Assembly: GCF_012769535.1 (NCBI RefSeq)
Contig: NZ_CP046565.1
Coordinates: 650,434 to 714,433 of the forward strand
Reading direction: 5' to 3'
DNA: 64,000 nucleotides
Source of the DNA: Methylococcus geothermalis
GTDB taxonomy: Bacteria; Pseudomonadota; Gammaproteobacteria; Methylococcales; Methylococcaceae
Of this stretch, positions 55,266 through 64,000 are shown piece by piece. The translations under genes were made by a program, and so were the position numbers. The notes under the pieces are model-generated. The model saw only the letters and a program-made list of their open reading frames with translations, did no database searches and was not told the origin of the DNA. Numbering within the stretch: position 1 is the stretch's first letter; every line of letters starts with the position of its first letter.

Positions 55266-56375
55266 TCATGGCGGTCGGTCGCCGCCCCCTTCAATGATGC
55301 CAGGCGTTGCCGATGGCTGCAGCCGGTCGAACGGATCAACGGCGGAACCGGTCATGTGTTCCCCCGCCTTGAAGGTGCCTGGCGTTTCGCCGAACCGGCG
55401 CCGAAACAGCCGGTTGAAATAGGACAGGTCGTTGAATCCGGCGGCAAAAGCGATCTCGCCGATGCGAAGGTGCCGATGGTCCGGGTCGCAAAGCAATCGG
55501 CGCGCCCGCTCCAGCCGCAGGCGGTTGACCATTTCAGTGAAGCTCTCGCCGGTTTCTGCAATCAGATCATGGAGATACCGTTCGGAAATGCCCAAGGCTT
55601 GCGCCGCCGTGGTCACCGACAGATGGGGCTGGTGATGGTTGTCCAGCAGGTATTTTTTCAATGTCGCCAAGCGCGCCGCGCGCAAGCCGCAAAGCCTGGC
55701 CTCGTGTTCGGCCTCTCGGGTCGGCCCCAGCAGCAAGGCGAGCAGGTCCAGGACGTGGTTGCCGGCAAGCTGGGAGAGCCGGGAATCCTCGGCAACCGGC
55801 GGGGTATTGCCCAGCAGCATCAGATACTGCGACAGCAATCGCAGCGGCGCCTGATCCGCATGGAGCGCGCCGATACAGCGCTCCGCATTGGGCGCCTTAG
55901 GCAGCATGGCCTCGCGGGGGATGACCAGATTCAGACTCTCGCAATACCGGCCGGCCGGTGGAATGAGCGAGGCTTCAAACGGCTTGCCGTACGAAAAGCC
56001 GGTGGCGCTGAAGCCGTCCAGCACCGTTCTTTCTTTGTGGCGCAAGGTTTCGCTGCGTCCGCTCAGGTTGATGTGGAAGCTGAACCCGTCGAAGCCGTCC
56101 CGTTCGATCCAGCGGCGGGACCGGGTAAAAGTCGCCGCGCTGAACGATCCTTTATAGGCGTCGATACACCCTAAAGGCAGCCATTCGACTCTTCCGAAAA
56201 AAGGGCGCCGGTCGACATGGACGACATCGACCGCCCCCGGTCCGCCGGAGGCCGTCTCCCGCCAGAGATCGAAGCGATCGCGTTCCGGCAGTTCGTTGCT
56301 GCAAAAAACGAGTTGGCTGCCCACATTGACTCCTGTTCCAACGATGTCCGGCTCCCGAGCAAAATGGAACCGCAC
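55266..56375 (-). CDS. AraC-family transcription regulator
   Basis: 369 residues. N-terminal ligand-binding-type domain (AraC_binding_2-like, WIERDGFDGFSFHINLSGRS) and C-terminal HTH_18 with two helix-turn-helices: LSVTTAAQALGISERYLHDL and RIGEIAFAAGFNDLSYFNRL, ending FRRRFGETPGTFK. The ligand is not known. The neighbouring GlcG-like gene is convergent, so it is not the obvious target; others may be elsewhere. Confidence 0.9.
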   Translation of the reverse strand: MRFHFAREPDIVGTGVNVGSQLVFCSNELPERDRFDLWRETASGGPGAVDVVHVDRRPFFGRVEWLPLGCIDAYKGSFSAATFTRSRRWIERDGFDGFSFHINLSGRSETLRHKERTVLDGFSATGFSYGKPFEASLIPPAGRYCESLNLVIPREAMLPKAPNAERCIGALHADQAPLRLLSQYLMLLGNTPPVAEDSRLSQLAGNHVLDLLALLLGPTREAEHEARLCGLRAARLATLKKYLLDNHHQPHLSVTTAAQALGISERYLHDLIAETGESFTEMVNRLRLERARRLLCDPDHRHLRIGEIAFAAGFNDLSYFNRLFRRRFGETPGTFKAGEHMTGSAVDPFDRLQPSATPGIIEGGGDRPP

Positions 56376-56632
56376 GGTAGTGAAATGGTGCTGCCCAGAT
56401 TGCTTGATTGTCCATCAAAAAGGGTGCCAGTCCAGGGCAATTCCCCTATGTGGTTATGTCTGCTCTCGCCTTTGGGAGTTGGCGATTCGCTGGTGGTCGT
56501 TGCGCTTGATGCCGGTTCTGAAATTGCCCGGTGAGTCACCCAACCGCCGCCGAAACGAGCGGTGGAAGGCCACGATTCGGCGACGCAAGTAATCGGGAAG
56601 TCGCGGAAAATCGCCTTGAGCGATCGAATTGA

Positions 56633-56708
56633 TGGAGCTGGTGACAGGATTCGAACCCGCGACCGGCTGATTACAAATCAGCTGCTCTACCGACTGAGCT
56701 ACACCAGC
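56633..56708 (-). tRNA. tRNA-Thr (UGU)
   Basis: 76 nt with encoded CCA: acceptor GCTGGTG/CACCAGC, D-arm AGCTCAGTCGGTAGAGC, anticodon loop TTTGTAA with UGU, T-arm GCGGGTTCGAATCCTG. Confidence 0.95.
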
Positions 56709-56814
56709 GTGAGATGAGGACTTGATACCTTGCCGGAGACCGGGTGACAGATTCCCGCAGCGTGCAAATTATACCGCCGGGGAGCATGGCGCGAAACTCC
56801 GAGCCGGAGGGCGG

Positions 56815-57456
56815 TCAGTCGGGTGGCGCGGTCTTGTCCGGATACTCGCACAGGTCGGCGATGGGGCATTGCGGGCATTTGGGTTTGCGGGCGGTGCAGG
56901 TATAGCGGCCGTGCAAGATGAGGAGGTGGTGGGCATCCTTCAGGAACTCGCGAGGGGTATGCTTCTCCAGCGCTTTTTCCACTGCAAGCACCGTCTTGCC
57001 CGGCGCCAGGCCGGTGCGGTTGGCGACGCGGAAGATGTGGGTGTCGACCGCGATGGTGTGCTCGCCGAAGGCGGTGTTGAGAATCACGTTGGCGGTCTTG
57101 CGGCCCACGCCGGGCAGGGCTTCCAGCGCTTCGCGGTCTCGCGGCACTTCGCCGCCGTGGCGTTCGATCAGGCGCTTGCACAGGCCGATGATGTTCTTGG
57201 CCTTGCTGTTGAACAGCCCGATGGTCTTGATGTATTCACGTAAGCCTTCTTCCCCCAGGGCAAGGATGGCCTCCGGCGTATTGGCGACGGGAAAGAGCTT
57301 CGCGGTGGCCTTGTTGACGCCCTTGTCGGTGGCTTGGGCGGAGAGGACGACGGCGACAAGCAGTTCGAAGGGGGTGCTATAGCGCAGTTCGGTGGTCGGC
57401 GCAGGGATGGCGGCGGCGAGGCGTTCGAAGATCCGCCTTCGCTTGTTCGCGTTCAT
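56815..57456 (-). CDS. nth: Endonuclease III
   Basis: 213 residues. DNA glycosylase/AP lyase for oxidised pyrimidines. HhH with catalytic Lys: [18 protein letters not shown]; catalytic Asp in [13 protein letters not shown]; [4Fe-4S] ligands C-x6-C-x2-C-x5-C in [17 protein letters not shown]. Last gene of the rnf operon, overlapping rnfE by 4 bp, an arrangement also seen in E. coli. Confidence 0.97.
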   Translation of the reverse strand: MNANKRRRIFERLAAAIPAPTTELRYSTPFELLVAVVLSAQATDKGVNKATAKLFPVANTPEAILALGEEGLREYIKTIGLFNSKAKNIIGLCKRLIERHGGEVPRDREALEALPGVGRKTANVILNTAFGEHTIAVDTHIFRVANRTGLAPGKTVLAVEKALEKHTPREFLKDAHHLLILHGRYTCTARKPKCPQCPIADLCEYPDKTAPPD

Positions 57457-58157
57457 GCTTTCCGGGCGGCGGTGGGTTCGAACGATACGGGCTGGCTAGC
57501 TGCGACTTGGATTCGCGCCTTGGCGCGGGCATCGAGCAGGTTTTTCAGCGCAATGATGAGTCCCAGTCCGATGAAGGCGCCGGGTGGCAGGATGGCCAGC
57601 AGGAAGCCGTCGTAGTTCTCGATGATCCGTATGCTCCAGTTGCGGGCGGCTTCGCCGAACATCAGTTCGGCCCGGTTCAACAGGGCGCCGGTGCCGACGA
57701 TTTCGCGGAAGGCGCCGAGCGCGACCAGTGCCGCGGTGAATCCCAATCCCATGAACAAGCCGTCCAGGACGGCGCGGTCGACCGTGTTCTTGGAGGCGAA
57801 GGCTTCGGCGCGGCCGATGATGGCGCAGTTGGTGACGATCAGCGGGATGAAGATGCCGAGGATCTTGTACAGGTCGTGGAAGAACGCGCTCATCAGCAGC
57901 TCGATGACGGTGACGTTGGCGGCGATGACCAGCACGAACACCGGCAGGCGTACTTCCGTGGTGATGCGGTTGCGGATCAGCGAAACCACGCCGTTGGAGA
58001 ATACCAGGGCGACGGTGGTGGCCAGCCCTAGCCCCAAGCTGTTGACCACGGTGCTGCTGACGGCGAGCAGCGGGCACAGTCCGAGCAGGGCGACCAGGGC
58101 CTGGTTGTTGTGCCAGAGCCCGTCCAGGATGATCTTGCGGTAGGGGCCGAGGTTCAT
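57453..58157 (-). CDS. rnfE: Rnf/Rsx electron transport complex subunit E
   Basis: 234 residues, six membrane segments. [60 protein letters not shown] typical of RnfE/RsxE. Membrane part of the ferredoxin:NAD oxidoreductase and ion pump, or of the SoxR-reducing system. Overlaps rnfG by 4 bp and nth by 4 bp. Confidence 0.95.
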   Translation of the reverse strand: MNLGPYRKIILDGLWHNNQALVALLGLCPLLAVSSTVVNSLGLGLATTVALVFSNGVVSLIRNRITTEVRLPVFVLVIAANVTVIELLMSAFFHDLYKILGIFIPLIVTNCAIIGRAEAFASKNTVDRAVLDGLFMGLGFTAALVALGAFREIVGTGALLNRAELMFGEAARNWSIRIIENYDGFLLAILPPGAFIGLGLIIALKNLLDARAKARIQVAASQPVSFEPTAARKA

Positions 58158-58795
58158 GGGGCGTCCTCCTGTTGCGGCGCCGGAGCGAACAGTATTTCAC
58201 GGTGGTCGCGGAAGAATTGCAGCGTCCTGCGCACGGCTTTGACGACGGCGCGGGGCGTGATGGTGGCGCCGGTGAACTGGTCGAAGTCGCCGCCGTCCTT
58301 CTTCACGCCCCAGCGCGGTTCGGGCGGATCGAGCAAGGAGAGGCCGGCGAACCGGTGGATCCAGTCCGATTTGTTTTCGTCGATGGGGTCGCCGAGCCCG
58401 GGGGTTTCCTTGTGGCTCAACACCCGCACGCCGGCCAGGCTGCCGTCGTAGCGGATGGCGACCAGCAGGCGGATGGGGCCGTTGTAGCCGTCCGGCGCGA
58501 AGGGCGATAACACGGCGGTGACCGGCTGCCCGGACTTGCGGGCTCGGTAGACCGGTACCGCCTGGCGGGTGCCGAGCAGCGGATCGGCGATCTCGATGGC
58601 ATCCGCCAGCGGGTCGTTGTCGAAGGCTTCCGGCGGCACCAGCGATTCGATGGAATGCAGCAGGGTGGCGCGCTCGTTGGCTTCGATCAGCGGTTCGGTA
58701 TGGCGGTAGACCGTGGATACCAGGCCGGTGCCTGCGACCGAAAATACGCCGAGGATGAAGGCGGCGACGATGACGGGGTGCTGTTTCAGGTTCAT
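58154..58795 (-). CDS. rnfG: Rnf/Rsx complex subunit G (FMN-binding)
   Basis: 213 residues, one membrane anchor ([20 protein letters not shown]) and a periplasmic FMN-binding domain; covalent FMN Thr in [30 protein letters not shown]. Overlaps both rnfD and rnfE by 4 bp. Confidence 0.94.
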   Translation of the reverse strand: MNLKQHPVIVAAFILGVFSVAGTGLVSTVYRHTEPLIEANERATLLHSIESLVPPEAFDNDPLADAIEIADPLLGTRQAVPVYRARKSGQPVTAVLSPFAPDGYNGPIRLLVAIRYDGSLAGVRVLSHKETPGLGDPIDENKSDWIHRFAGLSLLDPPEPRWGVKKDGGDFDQFTGATITPRAVVKAVRRTLQFFRDHREILFAPAPQQEDAP

Positions 58796-59823
58796 CCGGG
58801 ATGCCCGTAAACCCGGGGGCGGGTGTAATGGTCGATGGTCGGCGCGGCCAGGTTGAGCAGCAGCACCGCGAAGGCGACGCCATCCGGGTAACCGCCCCAG
58901 GAGCGGATCACGAAGACCAGGCCGCCGATCAGCGCGCCATAGATCAGCCGGCCTTTCGGCGTGGTCGAGGCCGTCACCGGGTCGGTGGCGATGAAGAAGG
59001 CACCGAGCATGGTCGCGCCGGCGAAGAGATGGAAGAGCGGGGTCGGGTAGGTTTGAGGCTCCAGCAGGTAGAAACCCAGGCTCAATCCGCCCAGTGCAGC
59101 CAGGAAGCCCGCCGGGATCTGCCAGGCGATCAGCCCGCGGCGCAGCAGCCAAAGGCCGCCGGCGAGATAGCCCAGGTTCACCCATTGCCAGCCCTTGCCG
59201 GCGAGAGCGCCGAACAGCGGGCCGGACTGGACTTCATCCATCGTCCGGCCCAGGCCGAGCTGGGTCTTGAGGGTATCCAGCGGCGTCGCCATCGCCAGCG
59301 CGTCGAAACTCGAGCCTGCCGGCCCCGCGCGATGGGCGATTGCGCTCCAGGCATCCAGCAGGCCCAGGGGGGTAGCCGCGAGGTCGGTCGGTGGCAGCCA
59401 GGCGGTCATTGGTTTCGGGAAGGAGATGAGCAAAACGGCATAGCCGACCATGGCCGGATTGAACGGGTTGTAGCCCAGGCCGCCGTAGAGCTGCTTGCCG
59501 ATGACGATGGCGAACAGCGCCCCGAAGACGCTAATCCACCAGGGCGCGATGGGCGGCAGCGATACCGCCAGCAGGGCCGCGGTCAGCACGGCGCTCCAGT
59601 CGGACAGGCCGGCGCGGCTGGGCTGGGCGCGCAGGCGCAGCATGGCGGATTCGGTCAGCAGGGCAGTGGCGATCGCCAGCGCGAGGTTGATCAGCACGCC
59701 GGGGCCGAACTGCCAGAGCTGGGCGGCGATGCCGGGCGCCATCGCCACCAGTACCCATTGCATGATGCGGCGGGTGCTGGCGGTTGGCGCGAGGTGGGGC
59801 GCGGGGGCGGTATTGAAGCGCAT
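58792..59823 (-). CDS. rnfD: Rnf/Rsx complex subunit D
   Basis: 343 residues, up to ten membrane segments; LGYNPFNPAMVGYAVLLISF and FIATDPVTASTTPKGRLIYG are NqrB/RnfD hallmarks. Thr in ATPLDTLK (about 190) lies where the covalent FMN is expected, though the preceding residues read DALAM instead of a Ser/Gly pair. Confidence 0.94.
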   Translation of the reverse strand: MRFNTAPAPHLAPTASTRRIMQWVLVAMAPGIAAQLWQFGPGVLINLALAIATALLTESAMLRLRAQPSRAGLSDWSAVLTAALLAVSLPPIAPWWISVFGALFAIVIGKQLYGGLGYNPFNPAMVGYAVLLISFPKPMTAWLPPTDLAATPLGLLDAWSAIAHRAGPAGSSFDALAMATPLDTLKTQLGLGRTMDEVQSGPLFGALAGKGWQWVNLGYLAGGLWLLRRGLIAWQIPAGFLAALGGLSLGFYLLEPQTYPTPLFHLFAGATMLGAFFIATDPVTASTTPKGRLIYGALIGGLVFVIRSWGGYPDGVAFAVLLLNLAAPTIDHYTRPRVYGHPG

Positions 59824-59826
59824 GGT

Positions 59827-61401
59827 CTAGTTCTCGGCCGGTTCCCGTGCCGGGGGCGATTCGTCAGGCGCGGCGTCCGCGGTTGGCGCGGATTCGGGCG
59901 GGCGTTTGCGGGCTTTGGCGCGGGCGATGGCGTCCTGGATCTCGGAAGCGTCCGGTTTGGCCAAGGCCGCTTTCTTGCGTTGAGCGGCCTCGGCACGTTC
60001 CTGCTTCTCGCGCTCCTTGCGGGCTTGCCGGGCCTCGAAGCGCTCGCGGGCATGGTCGGCCTTGAAGCGTTCGCGCTGCTTGGCCACGAGTTCGCTCTTC
60101 GCGGCGCGGAAATACTGCACCAGAGGAATATGGCTGGGGCAGACGTAGTCGCAGCAGCCGCATTCGATGCAGTCGGCCAGATGGTATTCCTCGGCCCGCT
60201 GCAGATTGTCCGCGCGGCTGTACCAGTAGAGCTGCTGAGGCAGCAGGTTGATCGGGCAGGCATCGGCGCAGGCGCCGCAGCGGATGCAGGGGAGGGCCTG
60301 TTTCGGGCCGGTGGTTTCGCTGCGGCCGGTCACCAGCACGCAGTTGGCGGCCTTGACCAGGGGCAGCGCGTCGGAGGGGAGGGAGATTCCCATCATCGGC
60401 CCGCCCAGGATCAATCGCTCGGCCGTGCCGGTATAACCACCGCTGTAGCGGACCAGATCGGCGATGGGGGTGCCGATGCGGGTCAGCCAGTTGCCCGGAT
60501 GCTTGATGCCTTTGCCTGTGACGGTGACGATGCGCTCGATCAGCGGTTCGCCCCGGGCCACCGCCCGGAACACCGCCGCCGCCGTGCCCACGTTCTGGCA
60601 GATCACGCCGGCATCGGCCGGGATGCCGCGGGTCGGCACTTCGCGGCCGGTGAGGATGCGGATGAGCTGCTTCTCGCCACCGCTGGGATAGATCGCCGGC
60701 ACGGTGATGATGTCGATGCCCGCGTAGTGTCCTGTCTGTTGGACTTCCCGCAGGGCGCGGATGGCTTCCGGCATGTCGTCCTCGATGCCGAGCAGGCATC
60801 GCTCCACGCCCACTACCCGCATCAGGATACGCGCGCCTTCCAGCACCTCCTGCGGAAAATTCCGCAGCAGGCTGTCGTCGCAAGTGATGTAGGGTTCGCA
60901 TTCGGCGCCGTTGAGGATCAAGGTGTCGATCGCGCGGTGGCCGGGATCGGTCTTGACCGCGGTCGAAAAGGCCGCGCCGCCGAGTCCGACAATGCCGGCC
61001 TCGAAGATGATCCGGCGCAGTTCGTCCGGCGCGAGTTGGCGGTAATCGCGCCGTTCCTCGGGAGCTGGCGCGAGGTCTTCCCCATCGGTGTCGATCACGA
61101 TGGCCAAGTCGGCGAGGCCGGAAGGGTGCGGCAGCGGGCGCGGCTCGATGGCGCTGACGATCCCTGAGCTGGAGGCATGGATCGGCGGATTCATCGGCCC
61201 ATCGCCACGGGCGATGACCTGGCCTTTGCGGACGTGGTCGCCGACCTGCACCACCGCCTCCGCGTTCTGCCCGCCGCGCTGCTGCAGCGGGAAGATCAGC
61301 CGCGGCGGGACCGGAGCCGTCGCCAGTGGGGCGAGGCTGGAGTCCTCTTTGTGGGCGTCCAGGTGCAGGCCGCCGTGAAACCGGTGTAGCGTGAACATCA
61401 T
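59827..61401 (-). CDS. rnfC: Rnf/Rsx complex subunit C
   Basis: 524 residues, NADH/FMN and Fe-S subunit. Flavin and NADH domain: [35 protein letters not shown]; two ferredoxin-type motifs [12 protein letters not shown] and [12 protein letters not shown]; a charged C-terminal coiled coil of about 100 residues (Arg/Glu/Ala-rich). The ATG at 61401 overlaps the rnfB stop (ATGA); an ATG at 61398 follows directly. Confidence 0.95.
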   Translation of the reverse strand: MMFTLHRFHGGLHLDAHKEDSSLAPLATAPVPPRLIFPLQQRGGQNAEAVVQVGDHVRKGQVIARGDGPMNPPIHASSSGIVSAIEPRPLPHPSGLADLAIVIDTDGEDLAPAPEERRDYRQLAPDELRRIIFEAGIVGLGGAAFSTAVKTDPGHRAIDTLILNGAECEPYITCDDSLLRNFPQEVLEGARILMRVVGVERCLLGIEDDMPEAIRALREVQQTGHYAGIDIITVPAIYPSGGEKQLIRILTGREVPTRGIPADAGVICQNVGTAAAVFRAVARGEPLIERIVTVTGKGIKHPGNWLTRIGTPIADLVRYSGGYTGTAERLILGGPMMGISLPSDALPLVKAANCVLVTGRSETTGPKQALPCIRCGACADACPINLLPQQLYWYSRADNLQRAEEYHLADCIECGCCDYVCPSHIPLVQYFRAAKSELVAKQRERFKADHARERFEARQARKEREKQERAEAAQRKKAALAKPDASEIQDAIARAKARKRPPESAPTADAAPDESPPAREPAEN

Positions 61402-61934
61402 GGGGTCCCGTCGGGCTTGGGCCAGCGCCAGGTGCCGAGGTTGTCCCGGACCGGCTCCATCACGATGCAGTCGACCGGGCAGGGCGCCAGGCAAAGTTCG
61501 CAGCCGGTGCACTCCGAGGCGATGACGGTGTGCATCAGCTTGGCTGCGCCGAGGATGGCATCGACCGGGCAGGCCTGGATGCATAGGGTGCAGCCGATGC
61601 ACTTGGTCTCATCGATGACGGCGACGCTCTTCGGTTTCTCGGCGCTGTGTTCGCCGCTTAGCGGTTTGGGCTCGACCCCGAGCAGGTCGGCCAGCGCCTG
61701 GACGCCGTCCTCGCCCCCCGGCGGACACTGGTTGATGTCGGCTTCGCCCTTGGCGATGGCCTCGGCGTAAGGGCGGCAGCCGGGGAAGCCGCACTGGCCG
61801 CACTGGGTCTGCGGCAGTACGGCATCGATCTGGTCGACCAGTGGGTTGCCTTCGACCTTGAAGCGGCGCGAGGCATAGCCCAGCAGCGCGCCGAACAGGG
61901 TGAACACTACGCAGACCGCGAGAAACGCCAACAT
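61398..61934 (-). CDS. rnfB: Rnf/Rsx complex subunit B (Fe-S)
   Basis: 178 residues. One N-terminal membrane helix, a 4Fe-4S domain ([20 protein letters not shown]) and two bacterial-type ferredoxin clusters ([16 protein letters not shown] and [16 protein letters not shown]). Passes electrons from ferredoxin. 12-bp gap from rnfA. Confidence 0.96.
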   Translation of the reverse strand: MLAFLAVCVVFTLFGALLGYASRRFKVEGNPLVDQIDAVLPQTQCGQCGFPGCRPYAEAIAKGEADINQCPPGGEDGVQALADLLGVEPKPLSGEHSAEKPKSVAVIDETKCIGCTLCIQACPVDAILGAAKLMHTVIASECTGCELCLAPCPVDCIVMEPVRDNLGTWRWPKPDGTP

Positions 61935-61946
61935 CTTCGGCCCCGT

Positions 61947-62528
61947 TTAGCCCTTGACCAAGCCGGTGAAGCCCATGAAGGCGACGGAAATGAGGCCCGC
62001 AGTGACGAGGGCGATGGCATGGCCGCGGAACGGCACGGGCACGTCGGCCGCGTCCACCCGCTCCCGCAGGCCGGCGAACAGCACCAGCACCAGGGTAAAG
62101 CCGGCGGCGGCGCCGAAGCCGTACAGGAAGGATTCGACGAAATCGTGGCCGGCCTGGACGTTGAGCAGGGCCACGCCGAGCACCGCGCAGTTGGTGGTGA
62201 TCAATGGCAGGAATATCCCCAGTACCTGGTGGAGCAACGGGCTGGTTTTCTTCACCACCATCTCGGTGAACTGGACCACCACGGCGATCACCACGATGAA
62301 GGTGATGGTGCGCAGGTATTCCAGTCCCATCGGCTCCAGCAGGAAATGATTGACCACGTAGCTGCTGACGGAAGACAGGGTCAGTACGAAGGTCGTCGCC
62401 AGACCCATGCCGATCGCGGTTTCGGACTTGCGCGAAACGCCCATGAACGGGCATAGCCCGAGGAACTTGACCAGGACGAAGTTGTTCACCAGGGTCGTGC
62501 TGACGAGGATCAACAGATAGTCTTTCAT
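61947..62528 (-). CDS. rnfA: Rnf/Rsx complex subunit A
   Basis: 193 residues, six membrane segments: [54 protein letters not shown]. First gene of the operon. The gene order A-B-C-D-G-E is intact. Confidence 0.95.
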   Translation of the reverse strand: MKDYLLILVSTTLVNNFVLVKFLGLCPFMGVSRKSETAIGMGLATTFVLTLSSVSSYVVNHFLLEPMGLEYLRTITFIVVIAVVVQFTEMVVKKTSPLLHQVLGIFLPLITTNCAVLGVALLNVQAGHDFVESFLYGFGAAAGFTLVLVLFAGLRERVDAADVPVPFRGHAIALVTAGLISVAFMGFTGLVKG

Positions 62529-62601
62529 CTGAAGGGATGACGATGCGCCGGCAGGGGAACAGGAAATTATATAGTTGACTGCATTGCTCGGAAAATGGCC
62601 G

Positions 62602-63993
62602 TCAACGTTTTTTCACGTGGCGGATCATCCGCCGGCGTTTCTTGATCTGGCGCTCGGTGAGCTCGTTGCGGCGGCCCTGGAACGGGTTTTCCGCGCTCTT
62701 GAACACCAGCTTCAGCGGCACGCCCTGCAGTTTGAAGGCCTTGCGGAACTCGTTGCCGAGATAGCGCTTGTATGCCGCCGGCAGGTCCTCGGTCTGGTTG
62801 CCGTGGATCACGATGACCGGCGGGTTGTGGCCGCCCTGGTGGGCGTATTTGAGCTTGATGCGGCGGCCGCGGACCAGCGGAGGCTGGTGGGCGGTCAAAC
62901 AGTCCTGCAGCACCTGGGTCAGGCGCGAGGCCGACAGGTCCAGCATGGCGGACTGATAGATCGGCTTGACCGCATCCATCAGCACGCCGACCCCGGTGCC
63001 GTGCAGAGCCGAGACGAAATATTTCTTGGCGAATTCGAGGAACGGCAGCTTGATGTCGATCTGTCGCTTGACCCGTTCGCGCTGCTCCGGGTCCAGCCCG
63101 TCCCATTTGTTGAAGCCGATCAAGAGGCCGCGGCCGATTTCCAGTACCATCCCCAACAGGTTGGCGTCCTGATCGGTGAGCCCCTCGCTGGCATCCACCA
63201 GGTAGATCACCACATGGGCCTTTTCGATGGCCTGGAAACTCTTGAGGACGCTGAATTTTTCGATGCCTTCGTTGACCCGGGCGCGGCGGCGGATGCCGGC
63301 GGTGTCGATCAGGGTGTAGCGCTCCCCGCGCCGCTCGAAAGGGATATAGATGCTGTCCCGCGTGGTGCCGGGCTGGTCGTAGACCACCACGCGTTCCTCG
63401 CCGAGGATGCGGTTGACCAGGGTCGATTTGCCGACGTTCGGCCGGCCCACCACCGCGATGCGGATGCCGCTTTCGGCGTCGGTTTCCGCTTCCGGCTCGG
63501 GTTCCGGCAGCAGCGCCTCGACCCGTTCCAGCAGCGTATGCACGCCGGTGCCGTGCGCCGCGGAGATGAGTTGCGGTTCGCCCAGTCCGAAGGCATGGAA
63601 CTCCGCTCCGGCGATCAGGGCATGGGTCCCGTCGATCTTGTTGGCGACCAGCAGCACCGGCTTGCTGATCCGGTGCAGGCGCTCGGCGATGAGTTCGTCC
63701 CCGGCGGTCATGCCGGCATGGACGTCCACCAGGAACAGGATGACGTCGGCTTCGTCGAGGACGTGGTCCACCTGCTTCATCGCCTGGTCGTCGATGCCTT
63801 CGGCGGCTTCGATGATGCCTCCGGTGTCGACCACGAAATAGTTGCGCTCGCCGCGTTGCACCCGGCCGTACTGGCGATCGCGGGTCAGGCCGGGGTAGTC
63901 GGCCACCAGGGCATCCCGGGTCCGGGTCAGATAGTTGAACAGTGTGGATTTGCCGACATTGGTCCGGCCGATCAGGGCGACGATGGGCAGCAT
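62602..63993 (-). CDS. der: GTPase Der (EngA)
   Basis: 463 residues, ribosome-assembly GTPase with two G domains: [20 protein letters not shown] / NKIDG and [20 protein letters not shown] / NKWDGLD, plus a C-terminal KH-like domain ([20 protein letters not shown]). The start [10 protein letters not shown] at 63993 is the family norm; the few bases upstream end the window. Confidence 0.97.
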   Translation of the reverse strand: MLPIVALIGRTNVGKSTLFNYLTRTRDALVADYPGLTRDRQYGRVQRGERNYFVVDTGGIIEAAEGIDDQAMKQVDHVLDEADVILFLVDVHAGMTAGDELIAERLHRISKPVLLVANKIDGTHALIAGAEFHAFGLGEPQLISAAHGTGVHTLLERVEALLPEPEPEAETDAESGIRIAVVGRPNVGKSTLVNRILGEERVVVYDQPGTTRDSIYIPFERRGERYTLIDTAGIRRRARVNEGIEKFSVLKSFQAIEKAHVVIYLVDASEGLTDQDANLLGMVLEIGRGLLIGFNKWDGLDPEQRERVKRQIDIKLPFLEFAKKYFVSALHGTGVGVLMDAVKPIYQSAMLDLSASRLTQVLQDCLTAHQPPLVRGRRIKLKYAHQGGHNPPVIVIHGNQTEDLPAAYKRYLGNEFRKAFKLQGVPLKLVFKSAENPFQGRRNELTERQIKKRRRMIRHVKKR

Positions 63994-64000
63994 GTTCACT

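Overview
The window looks like chromosome from a GC-rich gammaproteobacterial methanotroph close to Methylococcus. This is inference from gene content: two tandem mtdB-type methylene-tetrahydromethanopterin dehydrogenases (C1 oxidation), a zwf-pgl pair that fits a RuMP-type sugar-phosphate metabolism, pyruvate phosphate dikinase, an Rnf complex, a RegB/RegA redox two-component system, and the rpsU-dnaG-rpoD block flanked by tsaD, plsY and folB as in other Gammaproteobacteria. No 16S gene is present, so the species cannot be proved here.

Layout. 1-460: 5' part of guaB (minus), then a complete insertion sequence (about 538-1905). 1940-11880: housekeeping and C1 genes: a penicillin-acylase-type Ntn hydrolase, rph, rdgB, a cytidylate-kinase-like protein, an orphan ATP synthase epsilon subunit, ppdK, two mtdB paralogs. 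11905-14236: split YeeE/YedE transporter pair and a sorbosone-dehydrogenase-like secreted protein. 14238-14395: tRNA-Phe with promoter and terminator. 14667-24690: a minus-strand defence island: DUF2188 protein (5' frameshift), HrgA-like PD-(D/E)XK protein, HsdR, a HigA antitoxin fused to an ImmA/IrrE peptidase, HigB toxin, HsdS, HsdM and a decayed DUF1524-like remnant. 24983-36904: DUF4410 lipoprotein, tRNA-Ile(CAU), rpoD, dnaG, yqeY, rpsU, tsaD, plsY, folB, folK, a pteridine-reductase-like SDR, a PAP2 phosphatase with a MurG-like glycosyltransferase, cysQ, a nucleotidase. 36926-42470: outer-membrane-protein remnant, hslO, msrA, an M48 lipoprotein peptidase, regB-regA preceded by a candidate RegA-box array. 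42471-47686: gmk, a decayed IS3-type element, a 5'-truncated PKD-domain protein, an IS1202-type element inserted in the loop of a palindrome with a 17-bp target duplication, and rlpA. 47964-55151: zwf-pgl, yigZ, a 2-hydroxyacid dehydrogenase, an EamA exporter behind what looks like a transcription attenuator or riboswitch, a PuuD-type membrane domain, and a secreted GlcG/HbpS protein. 55266-64000: an AraC regulator, tRNA-Thr, then nth and the rnfABCDGE operon (minus) and der.

How genes may work together: MtdB enzymes oxidise methylene-H4MPT; zwf-pgl feeds the pentose-phosphate/RuMP side; Rnf couples ferredoxin and NADH to an ion gradient; RegBA would adjust expression to redox state. In the island, HsdMSR gives DNA modification and restriction, HigBA sits inside the same operon and could act as an addiction or guard module, and HrgA may be an accessory nuclease.

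Most worth a second look: the attenuator-like leader of the EamA gene (52665-52889), the HigB/HigA-ImmA module embedded between hsdS and hsdR with HrgA downstream, the tandem mtdB paralogs with different cofactor-binding residues, and the orphan atpC next to ppdK. All functional calls rest on reading motifs by eye; no database search was run.
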